Positions 16,295 to 25,863 of a stretch of 64,000 nucleotides of DNA are shown one piece after another (the first letter of the stretch is position 1; each line of letters opens with the position of its first letter). The stretch comes from UBA9076 sp964418835 (GTDB taxonomy: Bacteria; Bacillota_I; Bacilli_A; Erysipelotrichales; Erysipelotrichaceae). The notes under the pieces are model-generated. The model was given only the letters and a program-made list of their open reading frames with translations. It did no database searches and was not told the DNA's origin. The stretch covers positions 1-64,000 of the forward strand of contig CAYQNJ010000003.1 of NCBI GenBank assembly GCA_964418835.1. Direction: 5' to 3'. The translations under genes were made by a program, and so were the position numbers.

Positions 16295-17677
16295 ATGATT
16301 AAGTTTAAAAATGATTTTCTATTTGGAAGTGCTATTAGTGGTCCACAAAGTGAAGGTACTTTTGAAGGTGATGGAAAATCTAAAGATATATGGCAACATC
16401 TTTATGATATAGAACCTTATAAGTTTTTTGATGAAGTAGGTCCTTATCAAACAAGTTCAATATATAAGCATTACAAAGAAGATGTAAAATTATTAAAACA
16501 AACAGGACATAGTTCATATAGAACTTCTATTTCTTGGTCTAGATTATTTCCTAATGGTTATGGGGAAGTGAATGAAAAGGCAGTAGAATTTTATAGAGAT
16601 TATTTTACTAGAATAAAAGAAGAAGGTATTGAATTATTTATTAATCTATTCCATTTTGATATGCCTTTATGTTTACAAGAAATTGGTGGATGGAATAATA
16701 AAGATGTAGTTGAATACTATGCCTTATATGCAAAAAAATGTTTTGAATTATTTGGTGACTTAGCTAATTATTGGTTTACATTTAATGAACCAATTGTTCA
16801 TGTTGAATGTGGATATTTATATCAATATCATTATCCAATGGAAGTTGATCCAAAAAAAGCAGTTCAAGTAGCGTTTAACACAGCATTAGCTAGTAGTAAA
16901 GCTATTAAGTATTTTAAAGAAGGTAAACATAAAGGTAAGATAGGAATAGTATTAAACTTAACTCCTGCATATCCTAGAAGTAATAATGAAGCTGATGTAA
17001 AAGCGGCTAAAATAGCTGAACTATTTGCGAATAAGAGCTTCTTAGATCCTTCTATAAAGGGTGAGTATCCAAAAGAATTAGTAGATATTATTAAGAAACA
17101 TGATTTAATGCCTGATTATACTCAAGAAGAATTAGATATTATTAAAAATAATACAGTTGATTATCTAGGTGTTAATTATTATCAACCTGTAAGGGTAAGT
17201 GCAAGAAGTAGTATGCCTAATCCTGATGCACCTTTTATGCCTAACTATTATTATGATAACTATGTAATGCCAGGAAGAAAAATAAATCCTTATAGAGGAT
17301 GGGAGATATATCCACAAGGTATTTATGATATAGCTATTAATATAAGAGATAACTATGGAAATATACCTTGGTTAATATCAGAAAATGGTATGGGTGTAGA
17401 AAATGAAGAAAGATTTATTAAAGATGGAATGATTCATGATGACTATAGAATTGAATTTATGAAAGATCATTTAAGATACTTACATAAAGGTATTGAAGAA
17501 GGTTCTAATTGTTTTGGTTATCAAGTTTGGACATTTATTGATTGTTGGTCATGGTTAAATGCATATAAGAATAGATATGGTTTAGTTTCTTTAGATTTAG
17601 AAACAGGAAAGAGAACTATAAAGAAATCTGGATATTGGTTTAAAGAACTTGATGATAATAAAGGTTTTATAGATTAA
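16295..17677 (+). CDS. Glycoside hydrolase family 1, probable 6-phospho-beta-glucosidase
   Basis: Cytoplasmic enzyme cleaving beta-glucoside 6-phosphates delivered by the PTS into glucose 6-phosphate and an aglycone or glucose. It is 460 residues, normal for GH1. The acid/base Glu165 lies in TFNEP and the nucleophile Glu363 in SENG. The N-terminal FLFGSAISGPQSEG replaces the commoner FLWGGATAANQ. AGGAGGT precedes the ATG and a terminator follows. GH1 also includes 6-phospho-beta-galactosidases; the PTS and operon context favour phospho-beta-glucosides. Confidence 0.92.
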   Translation: MIKFKNDFLFGSAISGPQSEGTFEGDGKSKDIWQHLYDIEPYKFFDEVGPYQTSSIYKHYKEDVKLLKQTGHSSYRTSISWSRLFPNGYGEVNEKAVEFYRDYFTRIKEEGIELFINLFHFDMPLCLQEIGGWNNKDVVEYYALYAKKCFELFGDLANYWFTFNEPIVHVECGYLYQYHYPMEVDPKKAVQVAFNTALASSKAIKYFKEGKHKGKIGIVLNLTPAYPRSNNEADVKAAKIAELFANKSFLDPSIKGEYPKELVDIIKKHDLMPDYTQEELDIIKNNTVDYLGVNYYQPVRVSARSSMPNPDAPFMPNYYYDNYVMPGRKINPYRGWEIYPQGIYDIAINIRDNYGNIPWLISENGMGVENEERFIKDGMIHDDYRIEFMKDHLRYLHKGIEEGSNCFGYQVWTFIDCWSWLNAYKNRYGLVSLDLETGKRTIKKSGYWFKELDDNKGFID

Positions 17678-17683
17678 CTTATT

Positions 17684-17717
17684 AAGAATTATTAATATAT
17701 ACTTAATAATTCTTTTT
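17684..17717 (+). terminator. Rho-independent terminator after the GH1 gene
   Basis: AAGAATTATTAA (17684-17695) pairs with TTAATAATTCTT (17703-17714), followed by TTTTT. Confidence 0.75.
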
Positions 17718-17751
17718 CCTTTTTAGGTATAAAATGAAGTAGGAGGTAACT

Positions 17752-18693
17752 ATGAATAAAATTGTTAAAATAACACCTGCCTATAAAGATTATCTTTGGG
17801 GTGGTACAAAGTTAAAAGAGTATTACAATAAGAAAAGTGATTTAGATATAATTGCTGAAAGCTGGGAAGTCTCCACCCATAAGGATGGTTCTTCATTAGT
17901 TGAAGGTATTAAACTAAAGGATTATATAGAAAATAATAAAGGCATATTAGGTAGTAAGGGTAAAGGAGATAACTTACCTATTCTTATAAAGCTAATAGAC
18001 GCAAAAAATGACTTAAGTATCCAAGTACATCCTGACAATGATTACGCGTTATCACATGAAGGTGATAATGGAAAAACAGAGATGTGGTATATCATTGAAT
18101 GTGAAGAAGGATCATTTCTGTATGCGGGTGTTAATAAAGAAATGAGCAAAATAGAATTAGAAGAAAGTATTAAAGATGGAAGTATTACTGATAAACTAAA
18201 TAAAATATATATAAAACAAGGAGATGTATTATTTATAAATCCTGGTACTATTCATGCGATTGGCAAAGGAATAGTTATATATGAAATACAACAACAATCT
18301 AATGTAACTTATAGACTTTATGATTTTAAAAGAAAAGATGATCAAGGTAATACAAGAGAACTACATGTGGATAAATCAATGGATGTTTCTAATTTAAAAC
18401 CACAAGAATGGAATCTAAAAGAAGATGCAGTTTTACTGGAGAATGAAACACAAAAAATAAGTAAACTACGAAGTTGTAAATACTTTAGTGTTTATAAATA
18501 TGATATTAAAGAAGAAATTGAAATGAGTATTACTGATGAATCTATAGTATTTATCACGTTGTTAGAAGGTGAAGGAGTTATAAAAGGAGAAAACAGTGTA
18601 GAAGTTATAAAGGGAGACACTGTAATGATACCTGCACATAATGGTAAAGTTTTATTCAAAGGAAATGGTAAATACATATATTCAACATTGTAA
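17752..18693 (+). CDS. manA: Mannose-6-phosphate isomerase, class I
   Basis: Zinc-dependent cytoplasmic enzyme interconverting mannose 6-phosphate and fructose 6-phosphate. It is 313 residues, the short Firmicutes form. Cupin zinc-site motifs are visible: IQVHPDNDYA near residues 86-95, KTEMWY, and NPGTIHAIGKG near 164-174. AGGAGGT precedes the ATG. It is separated from the GH1 gene by a terminator and followed by its own, so it is probably a single-gene unit, functionally next to sugar import. Confidence 0.93.
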   Translation: MNKIVKITPAYKDYLWGGTKLKEYYNKKSDLDIIAESWEVSTHKDGSSLVEGIKLKDYIENNKGILGSKGKGDNLPILIKLIDAKNDLSIQVHPDNDYALSHEGDNGKTEMWYIIECEEGSFLYAGVNKEMSKIELEESIKDGSITDKLNKIYIKQGDVLFINPGTIHAIGKGIVIYEIQQQSNVTYRLYDFKRKDDQGNTRELHVDKSMDVSNLKPQEWNLKEDAVLLENETQKISKLRSCKYFSVYKYDIKEEIEMSITDESIVFITLLEGEGVIKGENSVEVIKGDTVMIPAHNGKVLFKGNGKYIYSTL

Positions 18694-18697
18694 AATT

Positions 18698-18729
18698 AAC
18701 TAATCTACTTTAAGTGGATTAGTTTTTTT
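18698..18729 (+). terminator. Rho-independent terminator after manA
   Basis: AACTAATC pairs with GATTAGTT (18717-18724), with an inner ACTT/AAGT pair, followed by a seven-T run. Confidence 0.85.
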
Positions 18730-18840
18730 GTAACAATGTTTCAAAATGCATGAAAATAATTCATTTTTTTACAAAACTATTGTTTTAAATGTGATACATA
18801 GGCTATAATTAGCACAAATATATACATGGGGGACTAGTGT

Positions 18841-19248
18841 ATGAATAAGACTATAGAAATGGCTAAATTGATTAGTAAGGTATCTTATGACTTAGATATG
18901 CTACTTTCAAGAAAGCTAAAAGATGAAAACCTAGCAGTCACCGAATTTAAAACATTAATGGCTCTTTTAGAGAATGGTGATACTCCAATTCAAGAAATCG
19001 CAAAAGAAGTTCTACTTACTAGTGGAAGTATGACTTACATTGCAGATAAGTTAGTAGATAAAGGGTTTGTAGAAAAAATTCAACTACCAGAAGATAATAG
19101 AGTTTTTAAACTGTCTCTAACTAAAAATGGTAGAAAAAAGATTAAAGGTGTGTCTTTATTCTCAGATGAGATAATTGAAGAATATTTTGGTAACTACAAA
19201 GAAAAAGACAAAGATAAAATAATTAAAATATTGAATAAAACTAAATAA
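18841..19248 (+). CDS. MarR-family transcriptional regulator
   Basis: A 135-residue winged-HTH protein with the MarR layout: dimerisation helix 1-30, HTH about 45-75 (PIQEIAKEVLLTSGSMTYIA), and the wing with the conserved DNRVF (DxR) motif. It lies alone between manA and pst, with about 110 bases of AT-rich upstream sequence. Its ligand and targets are not evident; the nearest downstream gene is pstS. Confidence 0.88.
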   Translation: MNKTIEMAKLISKVSYDLDMLLSRKLKDENLAVTEFKTLMALLENGDTPIQEIAKEVLLTSGSMTYIADKLVDKGFVEKIQLPEDNRVFKLSLTKNGRKKIKGVSLFSDEIIEEYFGNYKEKDKDKIIKILNKTK

Positions 19249-19337
19249 TATAATTATTTAACCTAAATTTTACATTAATCTAATAAAGGCTTTATAGTTT
19301 TTTTGTAATGTTAGTACGTATCAAACGGAGGAAGATT

Positions 19338-20312
19338 ATGAAAAAAATATTAAGCTTTTTAGTTTTAGCACTATTACTTGTAGGATGTGCTTCACAACCT
19401 GCAACAGAAACAACTGAAACAACAGAAACAGAAACAACTGAAACAACAGAAACAACAGAAACAACTACAGCAGGTGGAGACATATTCGTTTATACACGTG
19501 ATGCTAGTAGTGGAACAAGAGAAGCATTTGAAAAGGCAATTGGATTAGAAGAACTAACTGCAAATGCAATTGAAGTATCATCAAATGGAGATATGGTAAC
19601 AAAAGTAGCTTCAGATGTTAATGGTATTGGATATGCATCATTAAGTACTGACTTTGCTGCTGGTGGTGTTACTCCAGTTAACTTTGAAGGAATAGTACCT
19701 TCAAGTGAAACAGTATTAGATGGAACATATGGAATGCAACGTCCATTCTCATATGTAACAAGAGCATCTGGTGATTTTGAAAGTGAAGATAAAGAAGCAA
19801 TTATTAATGCATTTGTAGACTTTGTTGTTAATTCAACAGAAGGTATGCAAGTAGTTCAAGCAGCTGGTGGAGAAGTTGACTTATCTAAATCAACACCATG
19901 GGCTGAACTTAAAAAGAATCACCCAATCGTAGATAAAGACAATTCAGGTTTAACAATAGTTACTGCTGGATCTACATCAGTAGAAAAAACATTAACTGCG
20001 GCATTAGAAGCGTTCCAACCAATGGCTGGAAATGTACAATTCACAATGAATCAAACTGGATCATCTGATGGATACAAACGTGTATTAGGTGATGAAAAAG
20101 ACAGTGTTAATGCTGCTGATATTGGATTTGCTTCAAGAGAATTCAAGACTGAAGAAGATGTAGCAACTGCTTTAGCAAGTGGTGTATATTGTTTAGATGC
20201 TGTTGTAGCTATTGTAAATAAAGACAATACTACAATCACAAATTTAACTGCTGAAGATTTATCAGGAATTTATGGTGGAACAATTACTACTTGGGATCAA
20301 GTAGGGAAATAA
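19338..20312 (+). CDS. pstS: Phosphate-binding lipoprotein PstS (permuted domain order)
   Basis: Extracellular lipoprotein that captures phosphate for the Pst ABC importer. It is 324 residues with a lipobox LLLVGC, then a Thr/Glu linker built from repeated ACA-GAA codons (about residues 25-50). The ligand-domain halves are in the order TRDASSGTREAF first and TAGSTSVEKTL...IVNKDN...GTITTWDQVG second, the reverse of the E. coli or Bacillus order; streptococcal PstS proteins show the same arrangement. ATG 19338 is chosen over an upstream ATG because of CGGAGGAAG and the signal peptide. Confidence 0.93.
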   Translation: MKKILSFLVLALLLVGCASQPATETTETTETETTETTETTETTTAGGDIFVYTRDASSGTREAFEKAIGLEELTANAIEVSSNGDMVTKVASDVNGIGYASLSTDFAAGGVTPVNFEGIVPSSETVLDGTYGMQRPFSYVTRASGDFESEDKEAIINAFVDFVVNSTEGMQVVQAAGGEVDLSKSTPWAELKKNHPIVDKDNSGLTIVTAGSTSVEKTLTAALEAFQPMAGNVQFTMNQTGSSDGYKRVLGDEKDSVNAADIGFASREFKTEEDVATALASGVYCLDAVVAIVNKDNTTITNLTAEDLSGIYGGTITTWDQVGK

Positions 20313-20318
20313 AGAGTC

Positions 20319-21239
20319 ATGTTAGTCAACGCTGAAAAAGTTAAAAAAAATAAAGCGCTTGATAAGGTAGCTAGATACTTCTTTCTAGCAATGGCGTTAC
20401 TATCATCAAGTTTTATAGTAATATTAGTTCTCTTCATTGTTATGAAGGGAATTTCGCCATTTTTGCCTAATTATCAATATGGGACAGTTAATTTATTTGA
20501 CTTCCTTTTTGGTATGACATATAGGCAAGATCAAAAATTATATGGTGTTGGTTTTATTGTAATCAACACCTTAATTTCTGCTTTTGCTGCTTTATTAATA
20601 AGCCTACCAATTTCTGTATTAACAGCGCTATTTATAGTGAAAATTGCTCCTAAGAAATTAAGTAGTTTTATGCAATCAGTTGTAGAATTGCTAGCTAGTA
20701 TTCCTAGTATTGTTTATGGTGTATTTGCTGCAGGTGTTATTACAGGTTTTGTAAAAGATTTAGCCGCATTATTTAATGTTTCAACTGCTGGAGGAAGTTC
20801 TCTTCTTGCAGTTATCATATTATTAGCAATTATGATATTTCCAACAATAACTTCTATGTCAATAACTGCAATTCAAGCAGTTGATAAAGACTTAGAACAT
20901 GCTTCATTAGCACTTGGAGCAACTAAAACTCAAACTAATTTTAAAGTAGTACTTATTTCTGCGAAATCAGGAATATTTGCTGGTGCTATTCTAGGTTTAG
21001 GTAGAGCATTTGGTGAAGCAACTGCTGTTAGTATGGTTGCTGGTAATAAATTATATGGTCCAACATATAATTTGTTTGATATTACAAGAACTCTTACAAG
21101 TACTATGTTAGCTGGTTTAAAAGAAACAACAGGACTTGATTATGATATAAGATTCTCAGTTGGTATTGTGTTACTAGTTGTAATATTTGGATCTAACTGG
21201 TTGTTAAATTTTGTTAAGAAGAAAGTGGGGAATATGTAA
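20319..21239 (+). CDS. pstC: Phosphate ABC transporter permease PstC
   Basis: A 306-residue inner-membrane permease with six predicted helices. The loop binding the ATPase is seen as ALGATKTQTNFKVVL near residues 205-219. The gene follows pstS by 6 bases with a weak AAAGAG site. It pairs with PstA to form the channel energised by PstB. The end overlaps pstA at a shared base (TAATG). Confidence 0.93.
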   Translation: MLVNAEKVKKNKALDKVARYFFLAMALLSSSFIVILVLFIVMKGISPFLPNYQYGTVNLFDFLFGMTYRQDQKLYGVGFIVINTLISAFAALLISLPISVLTALFIVKIAPKKLSSFMQSVVELLASIPSIVYGVFAAGVITGFVKDLAALFNVSTAGGSSLLAVIILLAIMIFPTITSMSITAIQAVDKDLEHASLALGATKTQTNFKVVLISAKSGIFAGAILGLGRAFGEATAVSMVAGNKLYGPTYNLFDITRTLTSTMLAGLKETTGLDYDIRFSVGIVLLVVIFGSNWLLNFVKKKVGNM

Positions 21240-22447
21240 TGAAAGCTAAAGATACTTTATATAATGCACTTACATATATTTCTGCTGGTATAGGTGTATT
21301 TGTATTAGGTTCTATATTAGTATTTATGTTTTCTAAAGGATTAAGCGGTATTAGTTGGGAAATGATTAAAGGGAATTATTGGTCTGAAAACTTTCTTGCA
21401 AATGTAGAAGAAAGTTATCAAACTACTACTGTTGATGTAGATTTAGATAACATACAAGGATATTATTCAAGTAAATGGGGTATTGCAATTGATGATACCT
21501 TATCAAATAAAAAAGAGAAACAACTAGAAGTTACTTATATTTCTGAAAAATCTCCATTTGCACATTTAAAGAATGCTACTGCAGGTCCAAATTTTGAAAA
21601 ACCTTTAAATATGGATCTTGGTTATTCAATTGAAAAAATTGATTATGTTATGGAAGATGGAACTATAGGTTTAGCTGGAAAGATATTAGCACAAGATGCT
21701 AAGACTACAATTGAAACTTTAGATAAAGCATCTACAATATCTTCAGTTTATTTTAAGAGTTCAAGTGGTGGTATAAGAGGTAGTTTGATAGCTACATTTT
21801 ATCTAATAATAATTTCATTATCACTATCATTGCCAATAGGTATTGCTAGTGCTATATATTTAAATGAATATGCAGGTCCTACAAGGATAAATTCTTTTAT
21901 AAGACAAGGAATAGAAACTCTTACTGGGGTACCTAGTATTGTTTATGGATTAATGGGTATTACTGTATTATTCCCTGTAACTCAAGCAGTTGGAGCTACT
22001 ACTACAAGTATATTATTAGGTGGTTTAACAATGGCAGTTATACTATTACCTACTATTATTAGATCTACTGAAGAAGCGCTACTTGTTGTTCCAAAGTCTT
22101 TAAGAGATGCTAGTTTATCTTTAGGTGCTACACAATCTCAAACAATATTTAAGGTTATTTTACCTTGTTGTGTTAATGGTATTTTAACTGGTGTATTACT
22201 TGGTATTGGTAGAGTTATAGGTGAATCTGCAGCATTAATATATACAATGGGAACATTTATTAATGATAGTCCTACTGTATTATCTCAAGGTACTTCTCTA
22301 GCTTTAATGATATGGTCATTTATGTCTGGTGAAAATCCTAACTTTGCTTTAGCTAGTGCAATATCTATTATTATCTTAGCTATCGTATTGGTGTTAAACA
22401 TAATAGTAAAACTTATTGGCAAGAAATTTGCTAAACAGTTCGTATAG
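21239..22447 (+). CDS. pstA: Phosphate ABC transporter permease PstA with a long extra-membrane insert
   Basis: The second channel subunit of the Pst importer. At 402 residues it is about 100 longer than usual. Helix 1 (about 10-33) is followed by a hydrophilic region (about 45-175) before the conserved permease core starts at GGIRGSLIATFYL. The ATPase-contact loop LGATQSQTIFKVILP is present near 298-312. The insert would face outside the cell. Start ATG overlaps the pstC stop. Confidence 0.92.
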   Translation: MKAKDTLYNALTYISAGIGVFVLGSILVFMFSKGLSGISWEMIKGNYWSENFLANVEESYQTTTVDVDLDNIQGYYSSKWGIAIDDTLSNKKEKQLEVTYISEKSPFAHLKNATAGPNFEKPLNMDLGYSIEKIDYVMEDGTIGLAGKILAQDAKTTIETLDKASTISSVYFKSSSGGIRGSLIATFYLIIISLSLSLPIGIASAIYLNEYAGPTRINSFIRQGIETLTGVPSIVYGLMGITVLFPVTQAVGATTTSILLGGLTMAVILLPTIIRSTEEALLVVPKSLRDASLSLGATQSQTIFKVILPCCVNGILTGVLLGIGRVIGESAALIYTMGTFINDSPTVLSQGTSLALMIWSFMSGENPNFALASAISIIILAIVLVLNIIVKLIGKKFAKQFV

Positions 22448-22456
22448 GAGGATAAG

Positions 22457-23212
22457 ATGGAAACATATTTTAAAGTTAAAGATTTAGATTTATATTATGG
22501 TGATAAACAGGCATTAAAGAAGCTTAATATTGATATTTATAAAAATAAAGTTACAGCATTTATTGGACCTTCTGGTTGTGGTAAATCTACATTTCTTAGA
22601 TGTTTAAATAGAATGAATGATTTGATTGAAGGATGTAGAATTGAAGGAGAAATAAAAGCTAATGAAGAAGATATTTATTCTCCTAAGATGGACGTTGTTA
22701 ACTTAAGAACTAAAGTAGGTATGGTGTTTCAAAAACCAAACCCATTCCCTATGAGTATATATGACAATGTTGCATATGGTCCTAGATGTCAAGGATTAAA
22801 AGATAAAAAGAAACTTAATGAAATAGTTGAAAGATCTTTAAAACAAGCAGCGTTATGGAATGAAGTTCATGATAGACTACATGAAAGTGCAGTAGCATTG
22901 TCTGGTGGTCAACAACAAAGATTATGTATTGCAAGAGCTATTGCAATGGAACCTGAAGTTATCTTGATGGATGAGCCTACTAGTGCATTAGACCCTATTG
23001 CAACAAATAAAATTGAAGAATTGATAGATGAATTAAAAAAGGATTATACTATAGTTATAGTAACTCACTCTATGCAACAGGCTAGTAGAATTAGTGATTA
23101 CACAGCTTTCTTCTTATTAGGTGAAATAATTGAATATGATTTAACAGCTACTGTATTTAAGACACCTAGTGACAAGAGAACAGAAGATTATATAACAGGA
23201 AGGTTTGGATAA
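22457..23212 (+). CDS. pstB: Phosphate ABC transporter ATPase PstB
   Basis: A 251-residue cytoplasmic ATPase. Walker A is GPSGCGKST, the signature motif is LSGGQQQR, and Walker B is VILMDEPTSALD. The PstB-type FQKPNPFPMSIYDNVAYG stretch is diagnostic. AGGAGG precedes the ATG 10 bases after pstA, and phoU starts one base after the stop. Confidence 0.96.
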   Translation: METYFKVKDLDLYYGDKQALKKLNIDIYKNKVTAFIGPSGCGKSTFLRCLNRMNDLIEGCRIEGEIKANEEDIYSPKMDVVNLRTKVGMVFQKPNPFPMSIYDNVAYGPRCQGLKDKKKLNEIVERSLKQAALWNEVHDRLHESAVALSGGQQQRLCIARAIAMEPEVILMDEPTSALDPIATNKIEELIDELKKDYTIVIVTHSMQQASRISDYTAFFLLGEIIEYDLTATVFKTPSDKRTEDYITGRFG

Positions 23213-23213
23213 T

Positions 23214-23861
23214 ATGGCTAAATTAGATGCGAAAAATGAATTATTGAAGAATAGTATTCTTGCGATGGCTAGAAGAGTCGCAAATATGTATGAAGTTGCG
23301 GTTGAAGCTGTTGAAGAGAATGATAATGAAAAAGCTTTAAAAGTAATTCGTATGGATGAGTATGTAAATCTTGCTGAAGAAGAAATAAATGATTTAGCTA
23401 TAGAATCATTAGCTTTACTGTCTCCTGTGGCTAGTGACTTAAGAATTGTTGTATCAAGCATTAAAATTGCAATAGAACTTGAAAGAATTGGAGACTATTC
23501 TAAGGCAATTGCAAAATTTGTAATAAAGAATGATCCTTTAGATAACGACATTATCAAAAAAACTAGAGAACTATGTGATGTTTTCTTAGTTATGTTTGAT
23601 CATGCTATGGATGCTTATGATAAAGGTGATGCTAATTGGGCAATTAGTATTCCAGAAGAAGATGTAAAGATTAATGAAATATTTAATGAAATCTTAGAGA
23701 TTTTAAGAGAAAAATCAATAGAAGGTGATAAAGATACTATTATAAATCTAATACCTACTATTAGAATGATGAGAAATCTTGAAAGAGCAGGAGATCATAC
23801 AAAGAATATTTGTGAACATATAATATATCAAGTTAAAGGAAAACATTTCGAGTTTAATTAA
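23214..23861 (+). CDS. phoU: Phosphate signalling protein PhoU
   Basis: A 215-residue all-helical protein with two PhoU repeats. Each carries an E(R)IGDY/ERAGDH motif: ELERIGDYS near 90 and NLERAGDHT near 193. It links the Pst transporter to the PhoR kinase and helps shut off the response when phosphate is plentiful. ATG 23214 is preferred to the in-frame TTG 23205, which lies inside pstB. It is the last gene of pstSCAB-phoU and faces phoR. Confidence 0.93.
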   Translation: MAKLDAKNELLKNSILAMARRVANMYEVAVEAVEENDNEKALKVIRMDEYVNLAEEEINDLAIESLALLSPVASDLRIVVSSIKIAIELERIGDYSKAIAKFVIKNDPLDNDIIKKTRELCDVFLVMFDHAMDAYDKGDANWAISIPEEDVKINEIFNEILEILREKSIEGDKDTIINLIPTIRMMRNLERAGDHTKNICEHIIYQVKGKHFEFN

Positions 23862-23865
23862 AATA

Positions 23866-23907
23866 AAAAATCTTCTAAGTGATTTATATCTCACAAAGAA
23901 GATTTTT
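23866..23907. terminator. Bidirectional terminator between phoU and phoR
   Basis: AAAAATCTTCT (23866-23876) pairs with AGAAGATTTTT (23897-23907), with T/A runs at both ends. It overlaps the last codons of phoR. Confidence 0.8.
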
Positions 23908-25195
23908 CTTTAGGTAAAATTATTTCAAATACAGTTCCTTCATTTGGTTTTGAATATACATCAATTGTTCCATTGTGTAATGCTATGCTATGTTTGGTAA
24001 TTGCTAGACCAAGACCTGTGCCTTCAATTTTTGAATTATGACTTCTATCTGCTCTAAAGAATCTTTCAAATATTCTTGGTATATCATCTTGATTAATTCC
24101 TATTCCTGTATCTTTAACTCTTATATATATCTTGTCATTGAATTGATTTAATATGATATATAATTTACCGTTTTTCTTATTGTACTTTATACCATTTTGA
24201 ATGATGTTGTATAAAGCATCATGAATTATATATCTTATTGCCTCTCCTGAAACATCTTGTAATTCTGTTTCTAAGGTTATATTTTTATTTGAAAGATTAG
24301 GTTTTAATTCTTGTATTATTTCTTCTAACAAGTATTTATAATTAATTATAGAATAGTCTTGTTCAACCTTATTTTCATCAAGTTTAGAAACTTTGATAAT
24401 ATCATTAATTTTATTTATTAATTTTTGAGATTCATCATATATTTTTTGTGAGAATATTTTTTGATCTTCTACTTTAGAAATTCCATTTGCCATTATTTCA
24501 GCATATCCAGAAATTGAAGTAAGTGGAGTTTTTAATTCATGAGATACATTTGCACTAAACTCTCTTTTAACTTTATTGTTTTCTTCAAGTGATAATAGTA
24601 AGTCTGTTAGTTCAGGATATACCTTATTTGATAAAGGATTTTGTAAGTCTAATTTATTAATTGGTTCTACTATTTTTTTAGTGGCCCAATTAGCGATAAA
24701 CAAACTTAGTAATAGTATAAGTATTGTAGCAATAACTATTAGATTTATTTGAGGAATAATAATGCCCCATACAGTATTAGTATTTTGTGATAACCTTATT
24801 ACATTTCCATTGTTTAGTTTTATTGCATAGTAATAAAGTTGTGTTTGAATTGAATCTGATTTTCTTATACTACTAGAATATCCATCATTTATTGCATTAA
24901 TAACTTCTGGTCTATCTTTATGTATGTCAAGGTTACTAATATCTAAGGTATTATCATAAATAACTTCACCAGTACTTGATATTAATGTAATCCTTGAATC
25001 AGTTAATACTGTATTGTTTTCTAAATAATTAGGGTTTTCATTTAAAACAGATGCAATTTGTTTTGTTTCATTTTGTACAGTATTCATAGTGTTTTGACTA
25101 GCTTTATAAAATAAAATATATGCACTAGCAAAAAAAACGATCAAACTGACCGTTATAGTAAGTATTGCAATTGTTTTAAAAATTCTTTTTTGCAC
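23891..25195 (-). CDS. phoR: Phosphate-type sensor histidine kinase PhoR
   Basis: A 434-residue membrane sensor kinase. TM1 is about 8-29, an extracellular domain covers 30-140, and TM2 is about 148-170. The phospho-acceptor His lies in SHELKTPLTS, the N box is IIQNGIKYN, and the G boxes are KDTGIGI and GTGLGLAI. It starts with GTG at 25195, overlapping the phoP stop as TAGTG. It lies convergent to pst-phoU, so the phosphate role is inferred from context. It ends in TGA. Confidence 0.9.
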   Translation of the reverse strand: MQKRIFKTIAILTITVSLIVFFASAYILFYKASQNTMNTVQNETKQIASVLNENPNYLENNTVLTDSRITLISSTGEVIYDNTLDISNLDIHKDRPEVINAINDGYSSSIRKSDSIQTQLYYYAIKLNNGNVIRLSQNTNTVWGIIIPQINLIVIATILILLLSLFIANWATKKIVEPINKLDLQNPLSNKVYPELTDLLLSLEENNKVKREFSANVSHELKTPLTSISGYAEIMANGISKVEDQKIFSQKIYDESQKLINKINDIIKVSKLDENKVEQDYSIINYKYLLEEIIQELKPNLSNKNITLETELQDVSGEAIRYIIHDALYNIIQNGIKYNKKNGKLYIILNQFNDKIYIRVKDTGIGINQDDIPRIFERFFRADRSHNSKIEGTGLGLAITKHSIALHNGTIDVYSKPNEGTVFEIILPKEKSSL

Positions 25196-25863
25196 TATTC
25201 ACCCATTTTATAACCAACACCACGTATAGTTTCAATATAGTCTTGTTCTAATTCTAACTTGGATCTTAAGGTTCTTATATGAACATCTACTGTCCTAGTC
25301 TCTCCATAGTAATCATATCCCCATATTTCTTCAAGTAGTTTTTCTCTTGTTAATACTATACCAGGATTTTCCATAAGTTTTTTAAGTAATTCATACTCTT
25401 TAAGAGTTAGGGTAACTTTATTATTATTAACTGTAACTAAGTGTTTCTTTGTATCAATTGTTAGTTCATTGTATTTTAGTATATCTGAATCCATTGTAAC
25501 TTCACTTCTTCTTAATACTGCTCTAATTCTTGCGATTAATTCCATCATACTAAAAGGTTTAGTTATATAATCATCCGCACCTAAATCTAATCCAATTACT
25601 TTATCATATTCACTACTTTTAGCTGTAAGCATTATTACAGGTATACTAGAAGTATTTATATTAGATTTTAATTGTTTAAGTATTTCTATACCACTTTCCC
25701 CTGGTAACATAATATCTAATAGTATAAGTTGAGGTTTTTCATGTGCTAAAGCAGGATAAAATTCTTTTGAACTAGTAAAACCACTAGCTTCATAACCTGT
25801 TTGTTTTAAGGTATATGTTAATAGTTCTAATATGTTTAAGTCATCTTCTACGCAATATATCAT
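25195..25863 (-). CDS. phoP: OmpR-family response regulator PhoP
   Basis: A 222-residue two-domain regulator. The receiver has CVEDD at the N-terminus, the phospho-acceptor Asp in ILLDIMLPG, and the Lys in DYITKPF. The winged-helix DNA-binding domain covers about 125-222 (VDVHIRTLRSKL, GVGYKMG). It is co-transcribed with and overlaps phoR. It probably activates pst under low phosphate; no clear Pho box could be assigned by eye before pstS. Confidence 0.9.
   Translation of the reverse strand: MIYCVEDDLNILELLTYTLKQTGYEASGFTSSKEFYPALAHEKPQLILLDIMLPGESGIEILKQLKSNINTSSIPVIMLTAKSSEYDKVIGLDLGADDYITKPFSMMELIARIRAVLRRSEVTMDSDILKYNELTIDTKKHLVTVNNNKVTLTLKEYELLKKLMENPGIVLTREKLLEEIWGYDYYGETRTVDVHIRTLRSKLELEQDYIETIRGVGYKMGE

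Noticed and set aside
19249..19337. Pho boxes for PhoP before pstS, or a structured leader from the ACATTA/TAATGT arms.
   Set aside because: Repeats with 11-base spacing could not be placed convincingly, and the arms are short and far apart in very AT-rich sequence.
19292..19483. Antisense ORF opposite the start of pstS with Val/Ser repeats.
   Set aside because: It is a shadow of the repeated Thr/Glu codons; no ribosome site or independent support.
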